In this document: positions 16,429 through 26,070 of the stretch, piece by piece
How the letters are laid out: each line of letters opens with the position of its first letter
Numbering within the stretch: position 1 is the first letter of the stretch
Assembly: GCF_025736935.1 (NCBI RefSeq)
Contig: NZ_CP107048.1
Span: 744,001 to 808,000 of the forward strand
From: Qipengyuania sp. SS22
Lineage (GTDB): Bacteria; Pseudomonadota; Alphaproteobacteria; Sphingomonadales; Sphingomonadaceae
Length of the DNA: 64,000 nucleotides
Reading direction: 5' to 3'
Made by a program: the position numbers and the translations under genes
Notes under the pieces: model-generated
Databases searched by the model: none
What the model was told of the DNA's origin: nothing
What the model saw: only the letters and a program-made list of their open reading frames with translations

Positions 16429-17150
16429 CACGGATGATTTCACGAAAGATCGGACGCTTTGCCGGCGACCGCCGCGTGGCGCTGCTGCTGATCGCGGTGG
16501 GACTACTGCTGAGCGGGCGGGTCTGGCTCGCCGAACATCCCGAGCACGATCCCTGGGCGCCGCTCGACCTGCGCGATCCGGTGGGCTGGGCGACCGAGAG
16601 CAAGCTGCTCGCGCTGCGAGAGGATGCGTCCGCATGCCGTGCGGTTCTCGAACGCAGCGCCATTGCGCATGACGTGCTTGAACCCGCAGGCGAAGGCGCG
16701 TGTCGGCGCGAAGACCGTACGCGGCTCACCGACTATCCGCTCAGTCCCAATACGCCGCCGGTCACCTGTCCTGCGTCGATCGCGCTGCTGTTATGGGAGC
16801 GTGACGTCCTCGAGCCCGCTGCGCAGGACATATTTGGTTCGGGAATCGCGCGGATAGAGCATCTTGGCGCCTATTCCTGCCGCCGTCTCTACGGCCGCGA
16901 TTCGGGGGCGTGGAGCGAGCACGCGACTGCCAACGCCATCGATATCGCGGGCTTCGTCCTCGTCGATGGGACGCGGATCAGCGTGCTGCGGGACTGGGCA
17001 GGCGAGGGCGACAAGGCGCGGTTCCTGCGCGCAGTTCGCGATGGCGCCTGCGACGGTTTCGCGACAGTGCTGTCTCCCGATTACAATGCCGCGCATGCGG
17101 ACCATTTCCATCTCGACATGAGCCCGCGCTGGCGCGGGGTCTGCCGCTAG
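16425..17150 (+). CDS. Extensin-like C-terminal family protein
   Basis: A 241-aa protein with one N-terminal membrane anchor or uncleaved signal (residues about 15-32, ALLLIAVGLLLSG) and an extensin-like C domain. Markers are the paired cysteines, LGAYSCRR, HATANAIDIAGF and, at the end, HADHFHLDMSPRWRGVCR, which resembles the metal-binding core of D-Ala-D-Ala carboxypeptidase (LAS/VanY-like) folds. A periplasmic cell-wall role is likely but untested. I chose the GTG at 16425 overlapping the LysE stop; the ATG at 16434 would remove three residues. It ends one base before the convergent phoB stop. Confidence 0.8.
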   Translation: MTRMISRKIGRFAGDRRVALLLIAVGLLLSGRVWLAEHPEHDPWAPLDLRDPVGWATESKLLALREDASACRAVLERSAIAHDVLEPAGEGACRREDRTRLTDYPLSPNTPPVTCPASIALLLWERDVLEPAAQDIFGSGIARIEHLGAYSCRRLYGRDSGAWSEHATANAIDIAGFVLVDGTRISVLRDWAGEGDKARFLRAVRDGACDGFATVLSPDYNAAHADHFHLDMSPRWRGVCR

Positions 17151-17151
17151 G

Positions 17152-17874
17152 TCAGGCTTCGAGCGAATAGCCCGCGCTGCGCACCGTGCGCACGGGGTCC
17201 TTGGCCCCTTCGATCTCGATCGCCTTGCGCAGGCGACGGATATGGACATCGACCGTGCGCAGCTCGATCTCGCTCTCCGTGCCCCAGACCCCGTCGAGCA
17301 ACTGCCCGCGGCTGAACACGCGGCCCGGGCTCTCCATGAAGAATTTGAGCAGGCGGTATTCGGTGGGACCAAGTTGCAGAGTGCGACCGCGGCGCGTCAC
17401 CTTATGCGCCACCGGGTCGAGCATGATGTCGCCCACCTCGATGCTCTCGCCCGCTAGTGCAGGACGAATCCGGCGCATGACCGCGGCCACGCGCGCGAGC
17501 AATTCGCGCGGGGAGAAGGGCTTGGTGAGGTAATCGTCGGCGCCCGTATCGAGGCCGCGCACACGGTCGTCTTCCGCCTCGCGCGCGGTCAGCATTATGA
17601 TCGGAACGTGAGCGGTTTCCTTGTCGCGGCGCAAGCGGCGACAGACCTCGATCCCGCTGGTCCCCTCGATCATCCAGTCGAGAATGACGAGATCGGGGAC
17701 ATCTTCGGTGGCGAGCAGTAGCGCTTCATCGCCATCGGCGGTCGTGCGGACCTGATAGCCCTCGTTGGAGAAACGGTACTCAAGCAGTTCTGAGAGGGCG
17801 GGATCGTCCTCTACCAGGAGCAGTTTGGCGGCGTGCAAATTCTTGCCTTTCCGGGAAAACTCAATCTCGGACAC
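17152..17874 (-). CDS. phoB: Phosphate regulon response regulator PhoB
   Basis: A 240-aa OmpR/PhoB-type regulator. The receiver domain (residues 17-130) has the acid pocket E22/D23/D24, phosphorylation site Asp 66 (LVILDWM), Thr in MLTAREA and Lys in YLTKPF. The winged-helix DNA-binding domain (about 140-238) has ELRTVDVHIRRLRKAIE as recognition helix. When phosphorylated by PhoR it activates the pst and porin genes. The N terminus is about 14 residues longer than usual, so a later start is possible. It is the last gene of the pst locus, 31 bases after phoU. Confidence 0.95.
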   Translation of the reverse strand: MSEIEFSRKGKNLHAAKLLLVEDDPALSELLEYRFSNEGYQVRTTADGDEALLLATEDVPDLVILDWMIEGTSGIEVCRRLRRDKETAHVPIIMLTAREAEDDRVRGLDTGADDYLTKPFSPRELLARVAAVMRRIRPALAGESIEVGDIMLDPVAHKVTRRGRTLQLGPTEYRLLKFFMESPGRVFSRGQLLDGVWGTESEIELRTVDVHIRRLRKAIEIEGAKDPVRTVRSAGYSLEA

Positions 17875-17905
17875 CGCTTTATGACCTTCGCACTACGGTT
17901 TTGTG

Positions 17906-18586
17906 TCAACCGTCCTCGTCGAGAGGATAGTTTCCGGTAGCCGCAAAGTGAACCATTTCGGCCACATTGGTTGCGTGGTCGCCGATACGTTCGAGATTGC
18001 GCGCCACGAACAGCATTTGCGCCGCGCTCGAAATGGTCGAGGGGTTCTCGACCATGTGGCTGACGAGGTTGCGGAAGATCGAATTGTAGAAGGCATCGAC
18101 CTTCTCGTCGGCGGCGATCACTTCGCGCGCCAGTTCGGCATCGCGCGCGGCATAGGCAGTCAGCACATCGTGGACCATTTCGGCGGCCACTTCGGCCATG
18201 GCGGGGAGCAGCGTCAGCGGTTCGAACTGCTTGCGATTGCCGCCGATTTCCTTGCTCGCCTTGGCGATGTTCTTCGAATAGTCGCCGATCCGCTCGACCA
18301 CGCCGGCGATCTTGAGTGCGGCGATCACTTCGCGCAGATCGTCGGCCATTGGCGCGCGCAAGGCGATGATGCGCACGGAGAGCTTGTCGATCTCGCTCTC
18401 GAGCGCGTCGATCTTCTTGTCGCCCTTGACGACCTTGTCGGCCAATTCGTCGTCGCCCTTGACGAGCGCCTCGAGCGACTGGGCGATCGCGGCTTCTGCC
18501 AGCCCGCCCATTTCGGCGATCAGCCCGCGCAGACGGGTAATGTCCTCGTCGAAGGCCTTAACGGTATGTTCTTGCATCGGATTCAT
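17906..18586 (-). CDS. phoU: Phosphate signalling protein PhoU
   Basis: A 226-aa all-helical protein with two PhoU repeats (residues about 15-105 and 120-210), each with the metal-binding helix pattern (VVERIGDYSKNIAKAS and NLERIGDHATNVAEMV). It links the PstSCAB transporter state to PhoR and represses signalling when phosphate is plentiful. The start MNPMQEH is four bases after pstB. The C terminus ends in an acidic YPLDEDG. Confidence 0.95.
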   Translation of the reverse strand: MNPMQEHTVKAFDEDITRLRGLIAEMGGLAEAAIAQSLEALVKGDDELADKVVKGDKKIDALESEIDKLSVRIIALRAPMADDLREVIAALKIAGVVERIGDYSKNIAKASKEIGGNRKQFEPLTLLPAMAEVAAEMVHDVLTAYAARDAELAREVIAADEKVDAFYNSIFRNLVSHMVENPSTISSAAQMLFVARNLERIGDHATNVAEMVHFAATGNYPLDEDG

Positions 18587-18590
18587 GGTT

Positions 18591-19379
18591 TTATCCGTAA
18601 CGCCCCGTGATGTAATCCTGGGTCCGCTGCTCATGCGGGTTGGTGAAAATGTCTGAAGTGCGGCCATACTCTACCATTTTCCCGAGATGGAAAAAGGCGG
18701 TACGTTGGCTGACCCGGGCAGCCTGCTGCATGGAGTGCGTGACGATTACGATGGCGTAACGACCGTTGAGCTCGGCAATCAGTTCCTCGATCTTCGCGGT
18801 GGCGATCGGATCGAGTGCGGAGCAGGGTTCGTCCATCAGGATGACCTCAGGGTCGACCGCGATGGCGCGCGCGATGCACAGGCGTTGCTGCTGGCCGCCC
18901 GACAGCGCGGTGCCGCTATCCAGCAACCGGTCCTTGACCTCTTCCCACAGCCCGGCGCGCTTGAGCGATTTCTCGACGATCGCGTCCAATTCGTCCTTGC
19001 CCTCGGCAAGACCGTGGATCTTCGGGCCGTAAGCGATGTTGTCATAGATCGACTTGGGGAAGGGGTTGGGTTTCTGGAACACCATCCCGACGCGGGCGCG
19101 CAACTGGACGACATCCATGCCCGAGGAATAGATGTCTTCGCCGTCGAGCTCGATGCACCCTTCGACACGCGCCGAAGGAATGGTGTCGTTCATACGGTTG
19201 AGCGTGCGCAGGAAGGTGGATTTGCCACACCCGGACGGACCGATGAAGGCGGTCACATATTCGGTCGGGATGTCGATCGAGACTTCGTCGATCGCCTTTT
19301 TGTCGCCGTAGAATACGGAGACGGCGTCGGCGCTCATCTTGGCTTCGGTCTTCTCGAGGTTGTCGTGGACTACGGTCAC
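18591..19379 (-). CDS. pstB: Phosphate ABC transporter ATPase
   Basis: The 262-aa ATP-hydrolysing subunit of the high-affinity phosphate importer. Walker A is GPSGCGKST (47-55), the Q-loop [14 protein letters not shown], the signature LSGGQQQRL, Walker B VILMDEP and the switch His in VTHSMQQ. The PNPFP loop is typical of PstB. The start overlaps the pstA stop by four bases. Confidence 0.97.
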   Translation of the reverse strand: MTVVHDNLEKTEAKMSADAVSVFYGDKKAIDEVSIDIPTEYVTAFIGPSGCGKSTFLRTLNRMNDTIPSARVEGCIELDGEDIYSSGMDVVQLRARVGMVFQKPNPFPKSIYDNIAYGPKIHGLAEGKDELDAIVEKSLKRAGLWEEVKDRLLDSGTALSGGQQQRLCIARAIAVDPEVILMDEPCSALDPIATAKIEELIAELNGRYAIVIVTHSMQQAARVSQRTAFFHLGKMVEYGRTSDIFTNPHEQRTQDYITGRYG

Positions 19380-20626
19380 CAGGTTTTCTCGAATTTGTTA
19401 CGCAGGTAAATGGCGAGCCCGTTCATCACGAGCAGGAACAGCAATAGCACGATGATCGCCGCGCTGGTGCGTTCCACGAAGCCGCGGTCGATTTCGTCCG
19501 ACCACAGGAAGATCTGCATCGGCAGCACGGTGGCGGGCGACGTAAACCCATCGGGCGGAGTGGCGACGAAGGCGCGCATGCCGATCATCAGCAGCGGCGC
19601 GGTTTCGCCCAGCGCGCGCGCCATGCCGATAATCGTCCCGGTCAGGATGCCGGGCAGGGCGAGCGGCAGGACGTGGTGGAACACGACCTGTACGGGCGAT
19701 GCGCCGATGGCGAGCGCGCCATCGCGAATGCTCGGCGGGACCGCCTTGATCGCATTGCGCCCTGCGATAACGATGACGGGCATGGTCATCAGCGCGAGCG
19801 TCATACCGCCGATCAACGGGGCGGAGCGCAGATTGGGGAACAGGGTCAGGAACACCGCGAGCCCAAGCAGGCCGAAAATGATCGACGGAACCGCCGCAAG
19901 ATTGTTGATCGACAGTTCGATCAGGTCGGTCCAGCGGTTCTTGGGGGCGTATTCTTCGAGATACAGCGCCGCGAGCACACCGATGGGGAAAGCGAGCAGC
20001 AGGGTGACGACCATCGTCAGCAGCGAGCCCTTGAGCGCGCCCCAGATGCCCGCCTGCTGTGGATTGGTGGCATCCGACCGGCCAAGGAAACCCGGATCGA
20101 AATTCTTCGCCAGTCGCCCGTCTTCATAGAGACCGGCGGCAAGCGCCTGCATCTCTTGAGAGCCTTCGCCTTCATAACCCGATGCGAGATCGGCCGAGGC
20201 GGGCAGCCAGAAGCTTTCGCTGCGCTGGAGCAGCGCGGGGTCGGCAATCACGGCCGCGGCAACATCGCGCCATGCCTGCGCGCCAAGCTCGCTCGCAGCG
20301 TCCTCGCCCAGTTGCTCCGCGGCGAAATATTGCACGACATCGCGCAAACCCTGCGCCTCGAGCGAAGCCAGCGCCCCCGACTGCGCCATCGTGTCGGGAT
20401 TGGCGGCGATGCCGGCCTGGGTGAAGTCGATCGGAACTTCCATCTCGACCCGCTGGAAGCCGCCGATACCGTTGAAGGTCATGGTGCCAAGCAGGAAGAC
20501 CAGCACTGCAATCGAGAACACGATCGCTCCGAGGCCGAGCGCGCGGAAGCGCTTCTCGGAGGCGTAGCGTTTTTTCAGCCGCGCTTCGAATGCGGGCGTG
20601 CGCGTGGGGGCGATGCGCTCACTCAT
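19376..20626 (-). CDS. pstA: Phosphate ABC transporter permease PstA
   Basis: A 416-aa inner-membrane subunit. The N-terminal helix (about 30-50) is followed by a periplasmic insertion of about 140 residues (DUF3333-type, seen in alphaproteobacterial PstA), then five helices with the MetI-type permease domain. The EAA loop includes [14 protein letters not shown] [22 protein letters not shown]. The start overlaps the pstC stop by eight bases. Confidence 0.95.
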   Translation of the reverse strand: MSERIAPTRTPAFEARLKKRYASEKRFRALGLGAIVFSIAVLVFLLGTMTFNGIGGFQRVEMEVPIDFTQAGIAANPDTMAQSGALASLEAQGLRDVVQYFAAEQLGEDAASELGAQAWRDVAAAVIADPALLQRSESFWLPASADLASGYEGEGSQEMQALAAGLYEDGRLAKNFDPGFLGRSDATNPQQAGIWGALKGSLLTMVVTLLLAFPIGVLAALYLEEYAPKNRWTDLIELSINNLAAVPSIIFGLLGLAVFLTLFPNLRSAPLIGGMTLALMTMPVIVIAGRNAIKAVPPSIRDGALAIGASPVQVVFHHVLPLALPGILTGTIIGMARALGETAPLLMIGMRAFVATPPDGFTSPATVLPMQIFLWSDEIDRGFVERTSAAIIVLLLFLLVMNGLAIYLRNKFEKTW

Positions 20627-22004
20627 AAGCTTCGCGATACCTTTTGACGACGCGCAGGGCGACGAAGTTCAGACCCAGCGTCACCATGAACAGGACGAAG
20701 CCGAGGGCGAAAGCGCTGAGTGTGGCCGGATGGTCGAAACTGCCTTCGCCGGTCAGCATGGCGACGATCTGGACGGTCACCGTAGTCATCGATTCAAGCG
20801 GATTGGCGGACAGGTTGGCGGCGGTCGATGCCGCCATTACCACGATCATCGTTTCGCCGATGGCGCGGCTGATCGCCAGCATGACCCCGGCAACGATACC
20901 GGGCAGCGCGGCGGGAATCATCACCCGCTTGATGGTTTCGGATCGGGTCGCGCCCATGGCGAGGCTGCCATCGCGCATCGCGCCGGGCACGGCGGCGATT
21001 GAATCGTCGGCCATCGAGGACACGAAGGGAATGATCATCACGCCCATGACGAGGCCCGCGGCCAGCGCGCTTTCGCTTGAGGGGTTCGATACCCCCAGGC
21101 TCATTGCGAGGTCGCGGATCGCGGGGGCAATCGTTAGCGCCGCGAAATAGCCATAGACCACCGTCGGCACACCCGCGAGGATCTCCAGCGCCGGCTTTAC
21201 CCAGCGGCGCAGCGACGGGTTGGCATATTGCGTGAGGTAGATCGCGCTCATCAGCCCCAGCGGAATGGCGACGATCATGGCGATGATCGCGCCGATGAAC
21301 AGCGTGCCCCAGAACAGCGGGACCGCGCCGTAACGGCTGCCATCCGGATTGTCCGGATTGGCCATCGGGTCGGGGCCCCAATGCGTGCCGAAGAGGAAAT
21401 CGATGGGGGAGACCATGCCGAAGAAACGCACCGTCTCGAACACGAGGCTGGCGAGGATGCCGATGGTCGTCAGGATCGCAACCAGCGAGGCGCCCAGCAG
21501 GATCGCCATGACGATGCGTTCGACCTTGCTGCGCGCCGCGAAATCGGGCCGCAGCCGGAGGAAGGCGTACGTGCCGGCAACGAAGGCGATCAGCAGCGCC
21601 ACGACGATGCCGATCGTGTTGTAGTAGAACAGCGCTTCGCGATAGGGTTCGACGAGGCCGGAAGCCTGCGGATTGAACACTGCCGAGGCAGCCCCGCTTG
21701 CGACCGCACGCGCTTCGTTGAGCATGGTCTGGCGCTGGAACCCGAAGACGGGCAGTTCGGCCGCCGCCGGGCTGGCCAGCACCTGCTGGGTTACGAGACC
21801 CGGAGCGATTGCGCTCCACAGCGCGATGAATGCAACCATGGGCAGGATGACCCACAGCGCGACATACCACGCGTGATAGATCGGCAGGCTGGGCAAGCGT
21901 CCATCCGCACTGTCGCGCCGGAACGCCCACGCGCGGGCACGGGCCGCCAGCCATCCGGCGAGCCCGAGCCCGAGGGCCAGGAGGAGCAAGATAGCTGGCG
22001 ACAT
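20619..22004 (-). CDS. pstC: Phosphate ABC transporter permease PstC
   Basis: The 461-aa partner permease. It has extra N-terminal helices and a periplasmic loop (residues about 60-130, with the QTMLNEARAVASG segment), then the six-helix MetI-type domain whose EAA loop is MRDGSLAMGATRSETIKRVMIPAALPG. The length is that of the alphaproteobacterial long form. It begins 16 bases after pstS and is probably co-transcribed with it. Confidence 0.95.
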   Translation of the reverse strand: MSPAILLLLALGLGLAGWLAARARAWAFRRDSADGRLPSLPIYHAWYVALWVILPMVAFIALWSAIAPGLVTQQVLASPAAAELPVFGFQRQTMLNEARAVASGAASAVFNPQASGLVEPYREALFYYNTIGIVVALLIAFVAGTYAFLRLRPDFAARSKVERIVMAILLGASLVAILTTIGILASLVFETVRFFGMVSPIDFLFGTHWGPDPMANPDNPDGSRYGAVPLFWGTLFIGAIIAMIVAIPLGLMSAIYLTQYANPSLRRWVKPALEILAGVPTVVYGYFAALTIAPAIRDLAMSLGVSNPSSESALAAGLVMGVMIIPFVSSMADDSIAAVPGAMRDGSLAMGATRSETIKRVMIPAALPGIVAGVMLAISRAIGETMIVVMAASTAANLSANPLESMTTVTVQIVAMLTGEGSFDHPATLSAFALGFVLFMVTLGLNFVALRVVKRYREAYE

Positions 22005-22020
22005 GGGTTGCTTTCAGACC

Positions 22021-23067
22021 TTACTTGAGCTGCGCGCCGTCGAGCGTGGTGTACTCGGTGGCTGCCTTCAGGTTGGTCGCCATAACGTCCTCAGGCGACG
22101 CGACAAGGCCGATCTTGGCCAGTTCCCCGTCCTTGGACCACATCTTGGTCCACTCGAGCAGGTATTCCCGCAGGCCCGGGATCGCATCGAGATGCGCCTT
22201 CTTCGCGTAGACATAGAGCGGACGCGCACCGGGGTAGTCGAAATTGGCGATGTTCTCGTAGGTCGGCGCGACGCCGTTCATGTCGAGCCCCTGCACCTTG
22301 TCGGCATTTTCCTCGAGATAGCTGTAGCCGAAGATGCCGACGGCGTTGGGATTGCCCTCGATCTTCTGGACGATGAGATTGTCCTGCTCGCCCTGATCGA
22401 CATAGGCGCCGTCGGAGCGCACTTCGGTACACAGCTGCGCATGGCGATCCTTGTCGCTGTCCTTCAGCGCTTTCATTTCGGCATTGGTGTCGCAGCCAGC
22501 TTCGAGCACCAGTTCCTTGAGCGCATCGCGCGTGCCCGACGTGCTCGGCGGGCCGTAAACGAGAATGGGCTGGTCGGGGAGCGAGGGATCGACATCCGAC
22601 CAGGTCTGGTTGGTCTGTTCGCCGCCATAGGGCGAAGCGGCGATCGCTTCATAGACCTGCTTGGGGGTCAGGCTCATGGTGATCCCGCCCTTGGCCGACG
22701 CGAAGGCAATCCCGTCGAGCCCGACCTGGATTTCGATGATGTCGGTCACGCCATTGGCCTGGCAGTCGGCGAATTCGCCAGCCTTCATGCGGCGCGAAGC
22801 ATGCGTCATGTCGGGGGTGTCCGCTCCGAGGCCCGCGCAAAACAGCTTCATCCCGCCGCCAGTTCCGGTCGATTCGATGATCGGCGAGCGGAAATCGGGC
22901 TGCGCGCGCACGAAGGCTTCGGATACGGCCTTGGCGAAGGGGAACACCGTCGAGGAGCCAACCGCGCGGATCGAATCGCGCGATCCGCCGTCGCCTCCAT
23001 TGGCGCCGCAAGCGGTGAGTGCGACAGCCGATGCTGCGGCGAAGATGATGGATTTGGTCTTGCTCAT
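22021..23067 (-). CDS. pstS: Phosphate-binding lipoprotein PstS
   Basis: A 348-aa periplasmic phosphate receptor with a lipoprotein signal (lipobox LTAC, Cys 20). Phosphate-contact blocks are RAVGSSTVFPFA, ESTGTGGGMKLF, DMTHASRRM and YGPPSTSGTRDALKE. Length and order are typical of the PstS of this class. It is preceded by a candidate Pho box and a short GC-rich hairpin (GGCGC-AAAA-GCGCC on the plus strand, 23095-23108) in its 5' leader. Confidence 0.95.
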   Translation of the reverse strand: MSKTKSIIFAAASAVALTACGANGGDGGSRDSIRAVGSSTVFPFAKAVSEAFVRAQPDFRSPIIESTGTGGGMKLFCAGLGADTPDMTHASRRMKAGEFADCQANGVTDIIEIQVGLDGIAFASAKGGITMSLTPKQVYEAIAASPYGGEQTNQTWSDVDPSLPDQPILVYGPPSTSGTRDALKELVLEAGCDTNAEMKALKDSDKDRHAQLCTEVRSDGAYVDQGEQDNLIVQKIEGNPNAVGIFGYSYLEENADKVQGLDMNGVAPTYENIANFDYPGARPLYVYAKKAHLDAIPGLREYLLEWTKMWSKDGELAKIGLVASPEDVMATNLKAATEYTTLDGAQLK

Positions 23068-23113
23068 GGATAGCCCCTTGTATGTCTAGCTAGCGGCGCA
23101 AAAGCGCCCCAAT

Positions 23114-23131
23114 GTTACATGGTTGCGACAA
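23114..23131 (-). promoter_or_regulatory. phoB-box: Candidate Pho box of pstS
   Basis: On the minus strand TTGTCGC-AACC-ATGTAAC: two 7-base half sites spaced by four, like the PhoB consensus CTGTCAT-N4-CTGTCAT. It lies 47 bases upstream of the pstS ATG, a usual distance. Site assignment is by pattern only. Confidence 0.6.
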
Positions 23132-23181
23132 TATTTTGACCAGTGGTCCGCAGAGCGGAAATAAACCCGTTTCCCGCCCGG

Positions 23182-24495
23182 TCAGAAATCGATTTGCGCA
23201 CGTACTCCGAAAGCATCGACGCCATAGGAAGTGTCACCATTTGCAGCGGGCAGGGTGGCGTCTTCGTACTGCAGGCGGCCGTAATTGACCAATAGCGCGG
23301 TATAGTCGGTCGGTTTCCAGATCAGCGAGGCGAGATAGCCCGCCTGGCGTCCACCAAGGATCCCGGCGTCATTGAGGTCGAGATGATCGTAGCGAAGCGT
23401 AAACTGGAGCGATCCGAAGCCGCCTTCGCCAACCGCGCGCTGCGGTTTGGTGCGATCGAACTTGCCGTTTTTATATCCGCGCGAATCGTCGGTCAGGAAC
23501 ACACCCGCCTCGGCATAGCCGCCAAAGAAGGTCGGATCGCTTGCCAGTGCGGGCATATCGACCGTCTGCCAGTATCCTTCGGCTGCCACGTGGAAGCGCC
23601 CGGCGATCGCGGCAGCTTCGAGCCCGAGGCCGGTTTCGCTGGTGGCCGCCATGCTGCCGGTGTCGATGAAGCGCTGCGAAGTGAAGTGAACCAGCGGGCG
23701 CTGGCGGTAGCGCAGCTGCGCAGCGGGATCATCGAGGTCGTTGTAATGCACCGACCCGGCGAAATGCAGCTGCGCATCACCGGTCTTCGGCATGAAGACG
23801 AGCCGCGCGTCGGCCCCGCGGTTCTTGCTGTCGGTATCCTCGATATTGTCGGTAAAGACGCCCGCCTGGGCGAGGAAATCGCCGCGCGCGTAAGTGATCG
23901 AGGCACCGAGGCGGCGCTCGAAACCGAATGCATCGGTAAAGGCAGCGCGTTCGATGAAGGTCGTGTGGAGGCTGCTGGTCAGCTCCTCGAGCGACTGGAA
24001 GGTGTTGTGCTGGCCAATGCTTACTTCGAGCGGGCCATCTTCGTAGGAAAGGATGGCGTCGGCGACGGATATTTCATTGCCCGCAAAATCGACTTCGAAC
24101 TTGTAGCCGAAACCGCCCGGCATATCGCCCGAAGCGCCCAGCCGCGCGCGGCGCACTTCATTGCCGAAACCGTCGGCAGCGCCGGTCGAAGCAGGGGCCG
24201 AGGTAAAGCCGGCATCGAACATCAGCCGACCGCGGGGCTTGAAGCTCCAGCCGTCCGACTTGCCCAGTGCGGCCACCGGAGCGTCTGCTGCCGCTTGAGC
24301 GGGCGCTGCGACTGCCGGGGCAGCGCGGGTCGCTTCCAGTTCGTTTTCGAGCTGGTCGATGCGGGCATTCATCGCTGCAAGCTGCAAGCGCAACGCCGCC
24401 AGTTCTTCGGCAGCGTTCTGCGCAAGCAGCGGGGTTGGCATGGCGCAGCCCAGCGCAAGGGTAACCAGACAAAGGCGTGTGCGGGTGGGCATCAA
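23182..24495 (-). CDS. OprO/OprP-like phosphate porin
   Basis: A 437-aa outer-membrane protein. The signal peptide is cleaved after PLLAQ (about residue 26). A short coiled coil follows (LAALRLQLAAMNARIDQLE), then an Ala/Pro linker, then a beta-barrel from about residue 80 to the end with alternating strands and terminal Phe (VRAQIDF). The barrel pattern (RLMFDAGF, GYKFEVDFAGNEISVADAIL, QHNTFQSLEELTSS) is that of the OprO/OprP phosphate- or polyphosphate-selective porins. Its place inside the pst-pho locus supports phosphate entry across the outer membrane. Confidence 0.9.
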   Translation of the reverse strand: MMPTRTRLCLVTLALGCAMPTPLLAQNAAEELAALRLQLAAMNARIDQLENELEATRAAPAVAAPAQAAADAPVAALGKSDGWSFKPRGRLMFDAGFTSAPASTGAADGFGNEVRRARLGASGDMPGGFGYKFEVDFAGNEISVADAILSYEDGPLEVSIGQHNTFQSLEELTSSLHTTFIERAAFTDAFGFERRLGASITYARGDFLAQAGVFTDNIEDTDSKNRGADARLVFMPKTGDAQLHFAGSVHYNDLDDPAAQLRYRQRPLVHFTSQRFIDTGSMAATSETGLGLEAAAIAGRFHVAAEGYWQTVDMPALASDPTFFGGYAEAGVFLTDDSRGYKNGKFDRTKPQRAVGEGGFGSLQFTLRYDHLDLNDAGILGGRQAGYLASLIWKPTDYTALLVNYGRLQYEDATLPAANGDTSYGVDAFGVRAQIDF

Positions 24496-24548
24496 TCGAT
24501 TCTCTTGTAAAGAGGATTACGGATCGACGACGCCACTATGACCACGAT

Positions 24549-24566
24549 GTTTCAGATATATGACAT
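24549..24566 (-). promoter_or_regulatory. phoB-box: Candidate Pho box of the porin gene
   Basis: On the minus strand ATGTCAT-ATAT-CTGAAAC: one very good and one weaker PhoB half site, spaced by four, 54 bases upstream of the porin ATG. Its presence suggests that the porin is induced separately from phoR. Confidence 0.5.
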
Positions 24567-24623
24567 CCGGCGTGCGCCGCCCATCCACCGTACAGCTGCC
24601 GAGCCGGCCACCACGTCCCGCGA

Positions 24624-25811
24624 TCAGCTTTCCTTGTCCTCTTTCTCCAGCGGCAGGATGACTGTCACGCGGGTGCCTTCGCCCAGCGTGCTTTCGATAT
24701 CGAGTCGCCCGCGATGGCGTTCGACGATATGTTTGACGATCGCCAGGCCGAGACCTGTCCCGCCCGAGGCGCGGCTGCGTCCGGGATCGGTGCGGTAGAA
24801 CCGCCGGGTCAGATGCGGGATGTGTTCGGGCGCGATCCCGTCGCCACGATCGGTTACGGTCAGCCGCAGCCGGTTCTGGCCCTTGGGATGCAGCCGGACG
24901 GTAACGGGCTGGCCCGGCTTCCCGTATTTGAACGCATTGTCGACCAGATTGCGGACCAGCTGTTCGAGCTGCTGCTGGTCGCCCCGGATAATGAATTCGC
25001 CCGCCGATTCGAAATCGAGCAAATCGCTGCGATCGCCGCTGGCCGCGTCATGCGCGGCGCGTTCGGCAAGCTTGGAGAATTCCAGAGTGCGATCGGGCAG
25101 ATCGTGCTTTTCCGCCTCGATCCGCGAGAGCGACATGAGGTCGCTGACGAGGTCCTGCAGCCGCTTCCCCTCGCGCTGGATGATAGCGAGGAACTTGTCG
25201 GCCATTTTCGGATCGAGATTGTCGACATCCTCGCGCAGCGTTTCGACATAACCGATGATCGCGGCCAGCGGCGTGCGCAGCTCATGGCTGGCATTGGCAA
25301 CGAAATCGGTGTGCGCGCGGGCGATGTCGGCTTCGGCGGTCTTGTTGACGAATTCGATCACCGCCAGCTCGCCCGGCAGCGTCTTGCGGTTGATCCGCCA
25401 GATATCGGTCCGTCGGTTGAGGCCGCGCACCACCGCGCCGCCTTCGGCATTGCGCGCCAACAGGCGGATCGCTTCGGGCTGGCGCAGCGCCATGCGGACA
25501 TCCTGCCCGACGATATGCCCGCCCAGCAGTTTGCGCGCGGATAGATTGGCAATGATCACCCGGTCGCGTTCGGTGATGACCACGGGAGTTTCCGAATGCT
25601 CGAACAGATCGGCCATGTTGTCGCGGGTGAAGGATGGTCCAGCGGGGGCCAGCTTGACCTCGGGCGGGCGCGCAGCGACGAGATAGAGCGAGCCGATCCA
25701 CACGATGAAGATCAGACCGGCATAGACAAGACTGGTACCGAGCGTTGCGAGGATGATGCAGGCGAGCAGCGCCAGCACGAATCCGGACCAGGGAAAACTA
25801 CGCTCGCTCAT
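24624..25811 (-). CDS. phoR: Phosphate-regulon sensor histidine kinase PhoR
   Basis: A 395-aa membrane-bound kinase. Two N-terminal helices (about 9-30 and 31-47) have almost no periplasmic loop, as in PhoR. A PAS-like domain (about 65-155) follows, then the dimerisation domain with phospho-acceptor His 176 (ANASHELRTPL) and the ATPase domain with N box (NLVDNAFKYG), G1 (DRGDGIAPEH) and G2 (GGTGLGLAIVKHI). It senses phosphate through PstSCAB-PhoU and phosphorylates PhoB. It is first in the locus, with the regulator gene phoB at the far end, about 7 kb away. Confidence 0.93.
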   Translation of the reverse strand: MSERSFPWSGFVLALLACIILATLGTSLVYAGLIFIVWIGSLYLVAARPPEVKLAPAGPSFTRDNMADLFEHSETPVVITERDRVIIANLSARKLLGGHIVGQDVRMALRQPEAIRLLARNAEGGAVVRGLNRRTDIWRINRKTLPGELAVIEFVNKTAEADIARAHTDFVANASHELRTPLAAIIGYVETLREDVDNLDPKMADKFLAIIQREGKRLQDLVSDLMSLSRIEAEKHDLPDRTLEFSKLAERAAHDAASGDRSDLLDFESAGEFIIRGDQQQLEQLVRNLVDNAFKYGKPGQPVTVRLHPKGQNRLRLTVTDRGDGIAPEHIPHLTRRFYRTDPGRSRASGGTGLGLAIVKHIVERHRGRLDIESTLGEGTRVTVILPLEKEDKES

Positions 25812-25829
25812 TGCTTCGCGGCTTAGCGG

Positions 25830-25847
25830 GGCGCGGTTCGCCGCGCC
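25830..25847. terminator. Perfect GC-rich hairpin between phoR and tRNA-Glu
   Basis: GGCGCGG-TTCG-CCGCGCC, a perfect 7-bp stem with a TTCG tetraloop, 28 bases past the 3' end of the nearer tRNA-Glu on the minus strand. It may end tRNA transcription before phoR. There is no T run, so this is tentative. Confidence 0.35.
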
Positions 25848-25875
25848 ACCTGCTTTTCCCGATGATGTGGTGAGA

Positions 25876-25950
25876 TGGTGACCCGTACGGGAATCGAACC
25901 CGTGTTTCAGCCGTGAAAGGGCCGCGTCCTAACCGCTAGACGAACGGGCC
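25876..25950 (-). tRNA. tRNA-Glu (TTC), copy 1
   Basis: A 75-base cloverleaf with anticodon TTC, T-arm GGGTTCGATTCCC, and encoded CCA. The acceptor stem GGCCCGT pairs with ACGGGTC (one G-U). It is identical to copy 2 and transcribed leftward. Confidence 0.95.
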
Positions 25951-25995
25951 ACAGATGTGGCGCTTGCAAGGAATTGCAGATGCAACACCCCACCG

Positions 25996-26070
25996 TGGTG
26001 ACCCGTACGGGAATCGAACCCGTGTTTCAGCCGTGAAAGGGCCGCGTCCTAACCGCTAGACGAACGGGCC
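25996..26070 (-). tRNA. tRNA-Glu (TTC), copy 2
   Basis: Identical in all 75 bases to the copy 120 bp away, including CCA. Flanking sequence diverges within two or three bases of the gene ends, so the repeat is the gene itself. Confidence 0.95.

Noticed and set aside
12079-16635. A 1518-codon open frame on the minus strand
   Set aside because: It is antisense to dnaE2 and its neighbours, has no family likeness and reflects high GC with few stops.
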